64,000 nucleotides of DNA, from positions 62,001-126,000 of the forward strand of contig MCFE01000039.1 of the NCBI GenBank assembly GCA_002104905.1. Reading direction: 5' to 3'. Positions 1 to 11,569 of the stretch are shown here, one piece after another. Every line of letters starts with the position of its first letter. Within the stretch, counting starts at the first letter, position 1. The notes beneath the pieces were generated by a model. It was not told the origin of the DNA, did no database searches, and saw only the letters and a program-made list of their open reading frames with translations. The position numbers were made by a program, and so were the translations under genes. Source of the stretch: Basidiobolus meristosporus CBS 931.73. Its lineage: Eukaryota > Basidiobolomycota > Basidiobolomycetes > Basidiobolales > Basidiobolaceae.

Positions 1-81
1 AATATCAAAGGCCTCAGACTATTCAAGAAGCCATCAAGATTGCCATTGACTATGACTCAGCTATGTTTGGAGTTGGGAAGT

Positions 82-905
82 GCACAATGACTAATTAGAG
101 AGGCTACAATCACTATGAAAGAAGACAATCAGAACAGTGCCAATGGAAATAGCCACTATACAGAAGAATCCTACCTCAGACATATGTGAGAAGAAAGGAA
201 TTTGCTTCAATTGCTACCAGCAAGGACATATTGCAAAGTACTGCCCTCAGAGACAAAATGGACACCAGCCATCAAGAACCGTTAACCATTTTGAGGCCCG
301 GGAGCATAGTAACATGGAGGATGAACTTGAAGAAGACTTAGAGCTCACCTTCCATAAGACAGAGGAATACCTATCCCAGATGACCTCAAACTCAGGAAAG
401 CTATTAGACTTGAATGGAGTAATCAATGGAGTACCTGCCAAGAGCATGATTGACTCAGGAGTATTGCATGAGTACATGTCGGAGCAATTTGCTTTGAAAG
501 CTGGATTCAACTTGGAACCCACAAAATCAACTTCAGTCTCAATGGCTGATGGGAACTCTCACATAATCAACCATATTACTCAGCCAGTAAGGATGAAGAT
601 CAATGACTATGAAGAAGATCTACAGGCCTATATATCTGGGAAATACAAGTTTGACCTTGTACTTGGAAAAACCTTGCTATTTTGTCAAATCCATCAATCA
701 ACCGTAGAGCCCATGCTACTCAGATCCAGATGGACAACAAGACCTATGAGCTATTATCTGCCAGACTGGATTTTAACTTGGTCAATTCCAGTGTGTGTGA
801 AACAAGTGAACTTAACAAGACACAGTTCTCTAGAGCACTAAGTACGGCACCCAGATGTTCCTCATGGCAGTATTACCGGATGATTCCTCTACTCCAGTAC
901 CCCAC
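82..905 (+). pseudogene. gag C-terminus and aspartic protease of gypsy family A (broken)
   Basis: The frame at 137-841 carries a CCHC zinc knuckle (CFNCYQQGHIAKYC, about 205-245), which packages retroelement RNA. It then has a retropepsin-like stretch in which the catalytic D-T/S-G appears as MIDSGVLHEYM near 445-475, followed by a region of protease character. The frame is lost near 690-840, where two overlapping frames continue the same protein. The DSG in place of DTG is tolerated in some retropepsins. The upstream part of gag is outside the window. I infer a gag-pro-pol polyprotein relic. Confidence 0.8.
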
Positions 906-2152
906 AAGGTCCAGACTCTTTTAAAGGAATATTCAGACGTATTTCCAGATGAGCTTGTAAGCCTACCATCAGTCAGAGACATGGATCATGCCATTGAAAC
1001 ACAAGATAGCACTCCAGTGAGTAAGACACCGTACAGAATGAGTCCATTGGAGTTGTAAGAGATGAAGAGAAAATAGATCAGTTACTGGAGCAAGGATATA
1101 TCAGACACAGCAAGTTGCCTTGGGGAGCACTAGTACTCTTTGTGAAGAAGAAGGATGGAACACTTAGGATGTGCATTGACTTCAGAGCTCTCAACTCAGT
1201 TACCATCAAGAATAAGTACCCCATACCTTGGATTGATGAGCTTTTGGACCAACTCAATGGAGCCACTATTTTCAGCAAGATTGACCTCATGTCAGGATAC
1301 AACCAGATTAGGGTGAAGGCAGAAGACATCCCTAAGTCAGCATTCAGGACCAGATATGGACATTACAAGTACTTAGTCATGAGTTTTGGCCTCACCAAGG
1401 CCCTTGCAACATTCATGACCCTGATGCAGACTGTCTTCCAGGAGTACTTAGACAAGTTTGTGATAATCTACCTAAATGATATATTGATATACAGAAAGAC
1501 AGATGATGATCACTTGTTGCTCATTGAAAAGATCTTGGAGAATCTAAGAGAGAACAAGCCTCATGGCAAGCTACCCAAGTGTGAACACTTTAAGGAACAC
1601 ATAGAATATCTGGGACACATAGTATGCAAGTATTGCAGCCCTGTTTACTGATATCCTCAAGAAAGACAATACCTACAAGTGGTACATAGCTTGTGAGACT
1701 GCCTTCCAGATGCTCAGGAATGAGTATGCTAAGCTACCAAGCTTGAGAATACCTCACTTCAGAAAAGAGTTTACTCTGTGCACACTTGCTTCAGATGATG
1801 CAATTGGCGGAGTGTTGAGCCAAGAACACAAGGGAAAGGACTACCCTGTTGCCTTTAAATCCAAGAAGCTGAACTTAGCAGAACAAAACTATCCAGTGCA
1901 TGAGAAGGAGTCAAATGCACTGTGAAGACTGATCATGCCTCCCTCAAGTATACATTTACTCAGAAGGTACTCTTAAGAAGAATGACAAGATGGAGTGAAT
2001 ACATTCAGCAATTTGATTTGGAGATTGTCTACTGCCCTGGAAAAAACAACATGATTGCTAATGCCTTATCAAGAATAGAACAAGTTGCACAACTTGACTT
2101 GGTGCATGAATCAGATTGGCCTAGCCTATCACCAAAGTACTTGGAGGACTAA
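906..2152 (+). pseudogene. reverse transcriptase and RNase H of gypsy family A (broken)
   Basis: RT motifs are clear at 1115-1640: LRMCIDFRALNSVTIKNKYP, then FSKIDLMSGYNQIRV, then the catalytic box, which reads YLNDI instead of YLDDI (near 1470). The second catalytic aspartate is therefore Asn. RNase H follows at about 1700-2150, ending in the characteristic TRWSEYIQQFDLEIVYCPGK. The stretch between RT and RNase H (1640-1700) is deleted relative to an ordinary gypsy pol, and the frame changes at least four times. Inactive. Confidence 0.85.
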
Positions 2153-3374
2153 GTTTTCCTAATGAGGTGGATGAAGATATCAAGAAGATAATTCCGGGAT
2201 GAAGCCAGCAAATTTGTGTACAGGATGAAACACTCTACAAATTGTTGATGGACACCCTATTGTCTATTGCCATTATGTTGCTTGCCTGGATTTAATACAT
2301 ATGCTACACAATGGGTATGGACATCTAGGAATTGAAAAAACCTGTAGCTTTGTGAAAGCCAGAGCATGGTGGCCCAGAATGAAACATGACATTGGGAAGC
2401 TAGTGAAAGCATGCCCAAATTGCCAATTCAACCAAGGCCAACCGCAGAAAATTGCTGAACTCTGTCTGTTGGAGCCTGTAAGACCATTTGAAGTATGGCA
2501 AATTCACTTTATTGGAAGACTGCCAACTATCCAGAAATGCAACTGTTGGATCCTAGTAGCATTTGACCATGCCACTAAATGGCCAGTGGCTAAAGCGGTA
2601 CCTATAGCCAGTGAACAAGAAGTTGCAAATTTCATCTACCATGAGATCCTCATGAAGTTTGGATGCGCTGTAGAGATTCTATCCAATAGAGGTGTAAACT
2701 TTATGGTAAAGACATTGAAAGCTTACCTGGGAATGCAGTAGATCAAAAACTTGAAAACCTTGGCATATCACCCCAGAACTAATGGAGTCACTGAACGGTT
2801 TAATGGATTATTTGGAAAAATGCTGACCAAGTATGCAAATGGAGTTGTCAGCAGATGGGATGAGTATAGACCAAGCACTTTGTGCATGCAGAGTCAGAGT
2901 ACACAACACCACCCAACAAATGCCATTTTACTTAGTGTATGGATGCAAACCAAGGATTCCAGGAGATCTCACACAACCAAGGCTTACAGACACCTTAGAA
3001 GATGAACTCAATAAGCCAAGTAGACACCAGCAACTGGAACAAAGACGTCATGAGGCACAGATCAAAGTATCTTGAATTGCAGAAAAAATGAAGCAGAGAT
3101 TTGATAAGACTATAGCACCAGAAGCATTAACAGCTGATAACTTTGTATTGCTAAGAAAAAATACTTGGAAAGAGTATGAGCCACAATGGACATGACCATT
3201 GAAGATCATCAGAGAATGTCTATTTGCAACTTACCAACTAGTGGACAAACAAGGCAATATCCGGGAAGACTTAGTGCATAGGGACAGACTCAAGCTTGCA
3301 AGACTTGCTGATAATATTGAACCATCATGACATTGGTATCACAAGAAAAGGGATTCAGGAGAACCATCTCAACT
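2153..3374 (+). pseudogene. integrase of gypsy family A (broken)
   Basis: The H2C2 zinc-binding module is visible at 2301-2430 (HNGYGHLGIEKT, then CPNC). The DDE core begins near 2560 (FDHATKWPVAKAV) and continues over YHPRTNGVTERFNG at about 2760-2805. A TAG at about 2739 and frame changes near 2870 and 3075 break it. Gypsy integrase inserts the cDNA copy into the genome. This copy cannot do so unaided. Confidence 0.85.
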
Positions 3375-3388
3375 TTAGTAGGGGAGAA
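3375..3388 (+). other. polypurine tract of gypsy family A
   Basis: The purine-rich TAGTAGGGGAGAA lies directly before the TG that opens the LTR. Such a tract primes plus-strand DNA synthesis, and it fixes the left edge of the 3' LTR. Confidence 0.7.
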
Positions 3389-3757
3389 TGTTTTGATCTG
3401 CCGCTTGAATGTTTAGGTTGGATCAGTTTTTAGTCAAATCAATTGGTAATATGTTTAGCTTATCAGTATATCAGCATTATCTATCAAATCAGTAGCATTA
3501 GTCAGCAAATGAATCAGCAGTTCCTTATCAGACAGAAATTGATATATTAAGTAGGATCTTATTGGGTAATGATAATGCAATCAAAAGAGTGATCAGCTAC
3601 AGCTTACATTAGGAAATATAATTAGTCAGCAATTGATCCAGCAAAATGTATATAAGGAGCTGCTGGAACCTCAGTAAAAATCAGTTAAAGTTTTAGTGAA
3701 TGCAATACTAGCAAAACTCTCTATTCCTCTACAATTCTTATACCAAGACTTGTAACA
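3389..3757 (+). repeat. 3' LTR of gypsy family A, 369 bp
   Basis: It opens TGTTTTGATCTGCC after the purine tract and closes CTTGTAACA. The inside is rich in AATCAG/TCAGCA motifs. A probable TATA region and transcription start lie near 3640-3670 (AATGTATATAAGGAGCTGC), a block conserved in the copies at 7600, 15860 and, less well, 10340. Other LTR copies of the family lie at 7487-7719, 10123-10456, about 15613-15970, 28738-29035 and 29036-29393. Confidence 0.85.
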
Positions 3758-3758
3758 C

Positions 3759-3819
3759 TGTACTGTGCCCAATTGTTCTTTACAGCTGCAGATTGCACTG
3801 TGCACCCTGGCACAGTACA
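3759..3819. repeat. 61-bp mini-palindromic element with 11-bp terminal inverted repeats
   Basis: The ends are TGTACTGTGCC and its exact reverse complement GGCACAGTACA. A second copy lies in the opposite orientation at 15991-16051, with one decayed end. Both sit close to the outer edge of a family A LTR. No coding capacity. It could be a tiny MITE-like element or a folded tail of the LTR family. Confidence 0.6.
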
Positions 3820-3834
3820 ATGGAACAAGTCAAA

Positions 3835-4547
3835 ACAACTGTGAACTGCACTAGTAGGGACTTAATAAGAATGTGGCTGTGGTCAATAGTTACAATGACA
3901 GAAAAGTATCTTTGCCTGTACAAGAATAAACTTGGGAAAGAATAGATACTATAAATGATATCTACCTTGAGTATTCCTCAGAAGTTGTTCCTCAGGGTCA
4001 GTTAGCTGTTGGTGCAATTTCCTGGCAGTGTCTTGTAGTCTGTTATTGGAAGTTCAGGTAGCAGCAGGTAGCAGTGAACACACTAATTGACAAGTTGGTG
4101 TGTAAATAAAAGAGATGATGACTTATTGTCAAAGGATTGCCTCCCTTATATACTTTTTTCACTGGCTAAGTGATGACTAATCATGGTGTTCCAGAAGGTT
4201 CCAAATATTGATAGGAATCCTAATGACATCAGAATGAGCTAATAATCTTCTAAGTAGATGCTGAAAGGTTCTAAGAGGCACAGCATAGCCAAACAATCAG
4301 TGAGCTGTAATCTGAGACCTGTTTAACATAGGGATACCACATATAAAATGAAAATGGTAGGGATGGTGAAGTGATTTGATTATGTGTCACAGGTCCTGGT
4401 GCAGGTACTTGCCTAATATGGAAGCGCCAACATCTAGTAATCTTACATAAGTTTAGAACAATAAAATAAGGGTAGTAGAGAAATAGGGAAGTAGAAAACA
4501 TAGGAATGGGTACATCTGTTAGTGGGTGTCACTGTGACCCCACTACA
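3835..4547 (-). repeat. LTR B, minus strand, shortened at its 3' end
   Basis: On the minus strand it opens TGTAGTGGGGTCACAGTGACACC at 4547 and runs to about 3835, where it breaks off near the 61-bp palindrome. The same sequence forms a 1.07-kb unit at 37369-38438 and 44387-45457. A purine tract precedes it on the minus strand (revcomp of 4548-4561, GAGAGGGAGGTGGG), and gypsy pol relics follow on the same strand. This marks it as a 3' LTR. Confidence 0.65.
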
Positions 4548-4698
4548 CCCACCTCCCTCTCAGCTTTGAGCCTGGGTCAAAGCCATGTAATCTAGGTGTG
4601 CAAAACTCCTATGCTTGAATAACTTATGTTGGTTACCTACAACTGGTACTCTTGGTTGAGTGTTGTCAAGCTCAGAGATGTATTTGATTGGTACCATT

Positions 4699-5333
4699 GG
4701 ATAGTGCCACATTGAGCCATTAGTGTCAACTGCTGCTGCAGTGTGCCAGAGACACCAAGTGGACTAATACTTGGCCACAAAGTCTGAAATATAGTTACTT
4801 ATCTTCAGCAATGCAGTCCCTGCATTTCATTCATTGTGCAGGTAAAAATCCATTTTTTGACCTTTCTTTTGGGATGGATATTGTGCATGATCTGTAAGAG
4901 GACAGAAGGAATGATGACATATATCTGGTACTCAATACCTATGGCACTCTGAATCCAGCTGCTGCAGCTTGTAACCACCACAACAATGCATGGCACTATC
5001 TTGATCATCTGGAACTATCAGGCACTTTATTTAAATGTTGGACCTAAAGTAAAAACTATACAAAGCACTTATAGTGCCAGATAGCACTATGGGTATGGAG
5101 TACCAGAAGCATGTCTTCAGTCCTTCTGTGCTCTTACACATTGTGCACAACATTGATCACAAGAAACAGGGCAAAAAATGGATTTTCTTGTGCACAATGG
5201 GTAAAACACAGGGGCTGCTTTGCATGAAGATGAAGATCTATGTTTCACACTTGGTGGCCAGGTATAAGTCCACTAGGCCTGCCTGGCACACTAAGGCATA
5301 ATTTGGCACTTGTGGTTCAATGTGGCACTCTCT
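4699..5333. mobile_element. MITE-like element with AGTGCCACATTGA inverted repeats
   Basis: The left end near 4699-4730 reads GGATAGTGCCACATTGAGCC. The right end, reverse-complemented from 5333, reads GAGAGTGCCACATTGAACC, so the two ends match over about 18 of 20 positions. Inside there are several further AGTGCC/GGCACT motifs (4990, 5025, 5070, 5310). The right end of the Harbinger-like element near 20014 has the same terminal string (GGATAGTGCCACAT when reverse-complemented). I infer a non-autonomous derivative of that family. Target duplication unclear. Confidence 0.5.
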
Positions 5334-5551
5334 GACAAAACAAGTCTGATATGTATCTTGAACCTTGCACACCATTCCTGAATCATCTACAATGTGATCT
5401 CTCTGTAAGAAACAATCTGCCTGATGCAGCCAAATGTGCAAATAATGTCTTCAGGTATAAATCCCTATATGGTATGACACTTGTTGCTGGCCAAGGCTTG
5501 AGCTTCTGCCCACCCATTAAGGTCATGATAAGCAACATTCAAGTACTTCTT

Positions 5552-5854
5552 TTACCAAGCTGTTGACATGTGAGTAAGGTCAATGCCAACCTTTTGCCAT
5601 AGGAATATTGTGTAAGAAGAATGCAGTGGCTCTTCACAGCACTTAGTGTATCTCTTCTGACAGGCCACAGATGACTCAACAAAGTTCTTAATGTCAGAGC
5701 ACTTGTTTTTCCAGTAGTATCTCCAAGCTATAGTATTGTAGGCAGCTTCTTGACCTCTATGTCCCCCTGGCACTCCTTGGTGGATGTTTGTCATGATACT
5801 CAGCAGTTCTTGTGGAATAGAGACAACTCTTCTTGGTGTAAGTCCTAGCTCCAC
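5552..5854 (-). pseudogene. gypsy family B integrase, zinc-binding part
   Basis: The minus frame holds an H2C2-like module of the type seen before gypsy integrase cores (TNIHQGVPGGHRGQEAAYN, then YYWKNKCSDIKNFVESSVAC), and then VGIDLTHMS, the opening of the DDE core. One of the paired cysteines reads as part of VACQKR. The frame ends just past the start of the core, so the catalytic domain is lost. Confidence 0.6.
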
Positions 5855-5976
5855 TCACTTGATGAGGAGGTGACCCTTGAGATTATAGTGGTGTGCCTTC
5901 TTTTCAGTTTTCTGAGCTCATGAGGTTCCATCCAGCTAGGCTTAGAGAGTGTCCTTAGATAATCAATGCTCAGGCT

Positions 5977-6636
5977 TTAGGTGGCTCTCTCTTGGTCATT
6001 TATGGCAATCTGCTGCATCTCTGCATCAATCATGTTGTCAAAGTGGGAGTCCAAGACCTCAAGTAGTTGCAATCCCTTCTTGGATAGTGCAACAGCCACA
6101 ACATTTGTCATGCTAGGGATATGACTAACCTCATAGTTAAATATCTTCAACCATGCTATCCATTGGTTGGTGGCATCATCAGGTAAGTCAGGTTTTCTGA
6201 TCATTCCTATAAGTGGCTCAGCATTGGTGTCCAGGATGAAGTGGGTCATGTAGAGCTGTGACTTCAGCTTCCTTAGCATCTTCACAACTCCTAGTACTTC
6301 CCACTTAATCTGAGAGTACCTTTGTTCTCTGGGAGAGAAAAGGCAGCTCTCATACCTGCAGGCATAGCAGTTGCCATCTTGGTCATCTTGGCACAGTAGT
6401 GCTTCAGCTCCTATAGTGTTTGCATCAGTCATCATTGTAGGAAGGCATTTAGTATTCTGATATTCAAGGGGTCTTAGAACTGGTGGGGATACTAGGCCCT
6501 CTTTTAGTAGTTGCATTGCATCTTCTTTTTCTTCCCCCCAGATGAATGGGGTATTCTTTCTTTGTAGTAGGTGATTTGGTCTGGCAATCTCAGAAAATCT
6601 TGGGATCCTGATCCTAAAGAACCCACAAGCTGCCAA
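5977..6636 (-). pseudogene. gypsy family B RT connection and RNase H
   Basis: A 219-codon minus frame. The first part matches the connection region after RT (MAACGFFRIRIPRFSEIARP, then FIWGEEKEDAMQLLKE). RNase H follows, with TDANTIGAEALLCQ and REQRYSQIKWEVLGVVKML, then an ending like the RNase H tail (NYEVSHIPSMTNVVAVALSK). The usual final aspartate in ADALS is altered. It is the longest open piece of family B here. RT proper is not found upstream. Confidence 0.7.
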
Positions 6637-6980
6637 ATACCCACAAGCTTGGGTCAGGTTTGTGCAAGTGGGCCAGTTGCATATCTTTTGTGCCTTGGAG
6701 TTGGCAGGTGTAGAACCATAAGTGTTGCATCTTTGTCCAACAACGGATATCTCTGATGCACCTAAGTTCCTCTCCTCACCACTGATGGTGAGTCCTGCTT
6801 CTCCAATGGCTCATAATACAGCATCATTCTCCAGGATGTGGTCATAAACAAACTTGCTTACCCAGGCATAACCTCAGTGGTGTCCTGGAACTTTGGTCCC
6901 TTGACACCTATGTAGCACAACAGTATTGTATTACCAATTATAAATATGCAAGCCAACTGAGGACAGTCTTGCAAATATGG

Positions 6981-7486
6981 GGTTGTACCTGCATGTATAC
7001 TGGATCAAATGATGACTAATTTGCACTTTTCAAGTTATCTTATGATGCAATCTCTATCTGAGGTACATTGAGAGTATTGGGAGATGAATGTTGCAGTTGT
7101 AGGAATATTTCTGAGGTAGCAGTTCATCAGTGACCATATAGCTCATCTACAGGCTTTGTGTGAGAAATGTATGACCAGACTTAGGTAGGTTCCTTACAAA
7201 CATGAAGCTGAGCACATGGGCCTCTGCTACTGCTAATTGCAGTCTGCAGTTCATCTGATTAGGTTTAAAGAAAAAATTAAACCTTCCTTCTCCTCCAGTG
7301 AGAATCTGCTGTTGCAAATGTTTGAGAATGTATGAAGACATGTCAAGTAGCCTATACTCCAATATCTTGATATCACCTGGCATATTGCCTTCAAGACTTT
7401 ACTGGAAACACTGAGTGAGCATGTGAAGGACAGCCAGAAGGAATAAAAGTATATCAGGTACATATGTGCACATGCCAATAACTATG
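6981..7486. other. unassigned AT-rich stretch
   Basis: I see no supported gene or repeat. Short minus-strand frames at 7147-7478 show no family motif. It separates the family B relic from family A copy 2. Confidence 0.4.
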
Positions 7487-9184
7487 TCTTGTCAGACAGA
7501 AATAGATATATTGAGTAGGATATTATTGAGTGATGATCATGTAATCAAATGAGTCATCAGCCACAACCAACATTGGGAAATAAAATTAGTCAGCAAGTGA
7601 TATGACAAAATGTATTTAAGGAGCTGCTGGAACCTCATTAAAATTGGTTCAACTTTAGTGAATACAGTACTAGCTAAACTCCCTATTCCTCTACAACTCT
7701 TATACCAAGACTAGCAGCATTGGTAGCAGCAATAACCAGAAAATGCTTGCTGTAATACACTGTTTGAAGACATAGAGATGCTTTATTGCAGGAGTCCAAT
7801 GTAATGTGAAGACTGATCACACCTCCCTCAAGTATGTATTATCCCAGCAGGTACTCTCTAGAAGAATGACAAGATGGAGTAAATACATTCAGCAATTTGA
7901 TTTTGAGATTGTCTACTGCCCTGGGAAATACAACACAGTTGCTGATGCCTTATCAGGATTAGACAAGTTGCACAACTCTACTTGATGCACAAATCAGATT
8001 GACCTAGCTTATTACCAAAGTACTTGGAGGACCAAAACATTCCTAATGAGGTGGATGAAGAGATTAAGAAGATAATAAAGCATGAAGTCAGCAAATTTGT
8101 GGTACAGGATGAAACACTCTACCAAATTGTTGATGGAAGCCCTATTGCCAATTGCCCTTATGTTGCTTGCCTGGATTTAACACATAAGCTACACAATGGA
8201 TATGGACATCTAGGAATTGAAGGAATTTACAGCCTTGTGAGAGCCAGGGCAAGATGGTCCAGAATGAAAAAGTCATTGAGAAGCTAGTGGAAATATGCCC
8301 CAATTGCAAAATCAACCAAGGCCAACTAGAGAGAATTGCTGAACTCTGTCCATTAGGGCCTGTAAGACCATTTGAAACATGGGGAATTGACTATATTGGA
8401 AGACTGCCAGCTACCAGGAATTACAACCATTGGATCCTAGTAGCAATTAACCATGCAACTAAATGACCAGTGCCTAAAGCAGTCCCTGTAGCCAGTGAAT
8501 AAGAAGTTGCAAGTTCCATCTACCATGAGATCTTTATGAATTATGGATGCCCTGTAGAGATTTTATTCAATAGAGGAGCAAACTTTATGGCAAAGACATT
8601 GGAAGCTTACCTGGAAATGCAGCAGATCAATTACTTGAAAACCTTGGCATATCACCCTAGAATTAATGGAGTCACTGAGTGGTTTAATGGATTATTTGTA
8701 AAAAAGCAGACCAAGTATGCAAATGGAGCTGTCAGTTGATGGGATGAGTACATAGACCAAGCCCTTCTTGCATGCAGAGTAATGTACATAACACCACCCA
8801 ACAATTGCCATTTTACTTAGTTTATATATGTGAACCAAGGATTTCAGGAGATCTCACACAACTAAAGCTTACAGGTGCCTTAGAGCATGAGCTCAGTTAG
8901 CCTAGTAGACACCAGCAGTTGGAACAAAGAAGTTAAGAGGCATAGGCTAAAGTATCTCAAAGTGCAGAAAAGATGAAGCAGAGATTTGATATGAATATAT
9001 CACTAAAAGCAATGACAGTCTGGAGCTGTATATTGCTGAGAAACAACACTTGCAAGGAGCTTGAGCCACAATGGATGGGACCTTTTAAGATCATCAGATA
9101 ATGTCTATTTGCAACTTATTTAGTACATATGATACTAGCTAGACTCCCTATTCCTGCACAACTTGTATATCAGGACTTGTAACA
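7487..9184 (+). mobile_element. gypsy family A copy 2, internally deleted
   Basis: A 5'-truncated LTR (7487-7719) is followed by the primer-binding site, and within about 20 bp the sequence jumps into RNase H (KTDHTSLKYVLSQQV, near 7805). Gag, protease and RT are cleanly absent. Integrase relics follow (8024-8739, with HNGYGHLGIEG and CPNCKINQGQ). The copy ends in the last 55 bp of the LTR (about 9130-9184, closing ACTTGTAACA). Stops break integrase at about 8287, 8466 and 8739. Confidence 0.8.
7720..7736 (+). other. primer-binding site of gypsy family A (initiator tRNA-Met type)
   Basis: TGGTAGCAGCAATAACC begins one base after the LTR end. TGGTAGC is the complement of the 3' end of eukaryotic initiator tRNA-Met (...GCTACCA). 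The same string, reverse-complemented, lies at 28720-28735 next to another family A LTR, and a diverged one follows the LTR at 10456. Confidence 0.65.
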
Positions 9185-10122
9185 TTATTACCACTGCTTC
9201 ACCAGAGTATGCTAGATATCTCCATTGCAAAAGCCAATTTCTTGCCCTTTAATACAAAACTCACACAAACTAATTCAGAGCTTGTCTTCAAGTGGAACTA
9301 AAATCCTACATGGACTAGGAATACATTTGTCAAATACCATAAACATTTGTGAAAATGCTACAAGTATTTGTAGCACTAGTGGCAATAACCAAGAATATGT
9401 TTGTAAAAGGTATTTGAACAGCTACACATGGTATAGAGCAGTTTTGAAAGGGTTATGTAGAAAAGTCATAACCTGAGGTCATAAAAGTACAGCAGTTGCA
9501 TTTGGTATGCACATAGGCAGAGGTCTGTAAATGGGATCAAAGTCTATATATTTGAGTTGGCATTGGGATACCTATGGTAACAGTGGGTAAGTAATTGCAT
9601 AGGCATTACTCTATTTTGGACTATACTGATGGTTCAAGGGAAGGTAAAAAAAGGCATGTTTCTCAAGGTAGTATGAGGTATTATTTTGATATTAAAGATA
9701 TGCTCAGAGCAGAAGTGGTGGTATCCAATAATATGTTTGCAAGATATATAATCTACTAACAATACCAGGTCTGTGTCAAATTTGCCAGTGTCATGCTAGA
9801 AATCTGTAAATTTGAAGTAGTAGAAGTATGTCAGTTGCACTGGGGTACACATATGCAGAAGTAAGTTAGCAGGAGGCCATAGTGTTTGCTAACTAACCCT
9901 ATTTGTGGAATACACATGGTAATAGTGGGTGAACTCTCTAGAAGGGGTGCTCCTACAGTTCAATATATATGTTACATGTGTTAATATCAGAGTTGTAGAG
10001 TAATAAGAACTTTAGCTGGTTTTGCTTGCACTAAAACTTGAACCAATCTTTGTTGAGGTTCCAGCTGCTACTTCTATAAATACTGCAAATATTATGATCC
10101 ACTTCTTGTATACTTATGTTGG
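9185..10122. other. unassigned stretch with two diverged direct repeats
   Basis: No gene is supported. Two segments, about 9483-9595 and about 9820-9945, are diverged direct copies. They share the order GCAGTTGCA, a TATGCACATA-like block, and GGTAACAGTGGGT against GGTAATAGTGGGT. This hints at an old tandem duplication or two copies of one element. Confidence 0.4.
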
Positions 10123-11053
10123 ATTGGTTTCTGGTAAAATTAATTAGTCCAACGTTTAGCCTATCTCTAGATTAGTATTATCTATCAAATCAGTGGTATT
10201 AGTCAGCAGATAAATCAGCAAATCCTTATTAGACAGAGATAGATATGCTAAGAAAGATCTAATTCAGTGATGATGATGAAATCAAATGAGTCATCAGCCA
10301 CAACCAGCATTAGGAAAAACAATTAGTCCGCAATTGATATGGCCAAAGCATAAAATGAGCCACTAAAACCTTGATACAAATCAGTGCAAGTTTTAGTGAA
10401 TACAATACTGGCTAGACTCAGTATTCCTCTACAACTCCTATACCTAGACTTGCAACATTGGCAGTCGCAATGAGCAGAAACAACCCTTTTGAAGAAGAAA
10501 GTAGGCTCCCTCAATATGTCCAATAATCAAGAACAGAAGATTGCTATGCTGCAAATCCTGGCCCAATAGCAACAGTTACTTTGGATCCTCAGCCAGTGGC
10601 AACAAGAAAGCAATCAGCAGCAGTGCCAATGGAAATAGATGCTAATCAGAAGATGTTGCAATTTAAGAAGTGATTTGGATATAAAGAACTTATCAAGAAA
10701 TAGTGATAACAGTTGGACTGTTGCTATTTTTTAATGAAACTCAGTATTTATACCTTTGTAGAAGTAATACAACTGTTACACTTTAAGGAGGGTTTCTCAA
10801 CATTCAGGAGCATTCAATAGCAGTTTCAGTTTTAGTACACTATGCTTGATAAAGTGCTAACTAGGTCTTGACTATGAGGGAATACTCTTAGGATCATGGA
10901 TCTGAAGAAAGTGGCAGAGTTAGGGCTGTAAGTTAGTCCTACAGTAACCAAGACTAGCCCAGATTTTTTAAGTGAATATTCAGCTGCTGTGCAATACCAA
11001 AAAGCCCAATATTTCAACACTCCCCTTCAACTAAAACCTTCTTAATCATAGTT

Positions 11054-11293
11054 CTAATCTCTGGATCCTAATTCCTCTATGAGAATCTCAAGCTGTGATC
11101 TAGCTAGTGGTTTTATCAATATGTCTGCCACCAGTTTGTCAGTTGAGCAGTAAACTAGCCCAATTAATTTACTTTCTACAGCTTCTCTTACAAAGCGGTG
11201 TGTTATATCTATTTCCATATTTCTAGAAGGTTCACAGAATTTCTGGCTATTGAAATACAATTTGATTATTTGTATGAGTACATGTTGATTCAT
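11054..11293 (-). pseudogene. copia family F RNase H, C-terminal part
   Basis: The minus frame has IDITHRFVREAVESKLIGLVYC followed by ADILIKPLARSQLEI, the typical closing motif of copia RNase H just upstream of the 3' LTR. The start of RNase H (about 11294-11569) is broken by stops, though its catalytic surroundings can still be traced. Confidence 0.8.
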
Positions 11294-11569
11294 TAAAATT
11301 AAAACCCAAGTCTGTGAATAATTTTTGTAGTTATGTATTCTCCTTAGTTGCTTGACAAGCAGTCATATACTAAGCTTCAGTTGTAGACTGGGCCAGAGTT
11401 GACTTTCTCTTGCAATTCTAAGTGATAACTGCGCCAGCATAAAGAAATGCATACCAAGTGGTACAGCACCTGTTACTCAGATCCCTACCCCAATCTGAAC
11501 CATTATAACCACAAAACACTTGGCAATTAGCTGCTCCAGAGTGTACAACTACCAAATTTGTAGTACCTT

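Larger units (their letters stand above)
1..3757 (+). mobile_element. Ty3/gypsy retrotransposon, family A copy 1, 5' end outside the window
   Basis: A decayed Ty3/gypsy element read left to right: gag with a zinc knuckle, protease, reverse transcriptase, RNase H, integrase, then a purine tract and the 3' LTR. The domain order RT, RNase H, integrase is that of Ty3/gypsy, not copia. The 5' LTR and the start of gag lie left of position 1. Stops and frame changes break every domain, so the copy is dead. Fragments of the same family recur at 7487, 10123, 20028, 21332 and 28386. Confidence 0.9.
4548..6980 (-). mobile_element. Ty3/gypsy family B internal region, minus strand, degenerate
   Basis: Read on the minus strand from 6640 downward it holds the RT-RNase H connection, RNase H, the integrase zinc module and the start of the integrase core, then a long non-coding tail up to the purine tract and LTR B. 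A short inverted-repeat element (4699-5333) sits inside that tail. The 5' half of the element (gag, protease, most of RT) is missing. Right edge uncertain. Confidence 0.65.
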
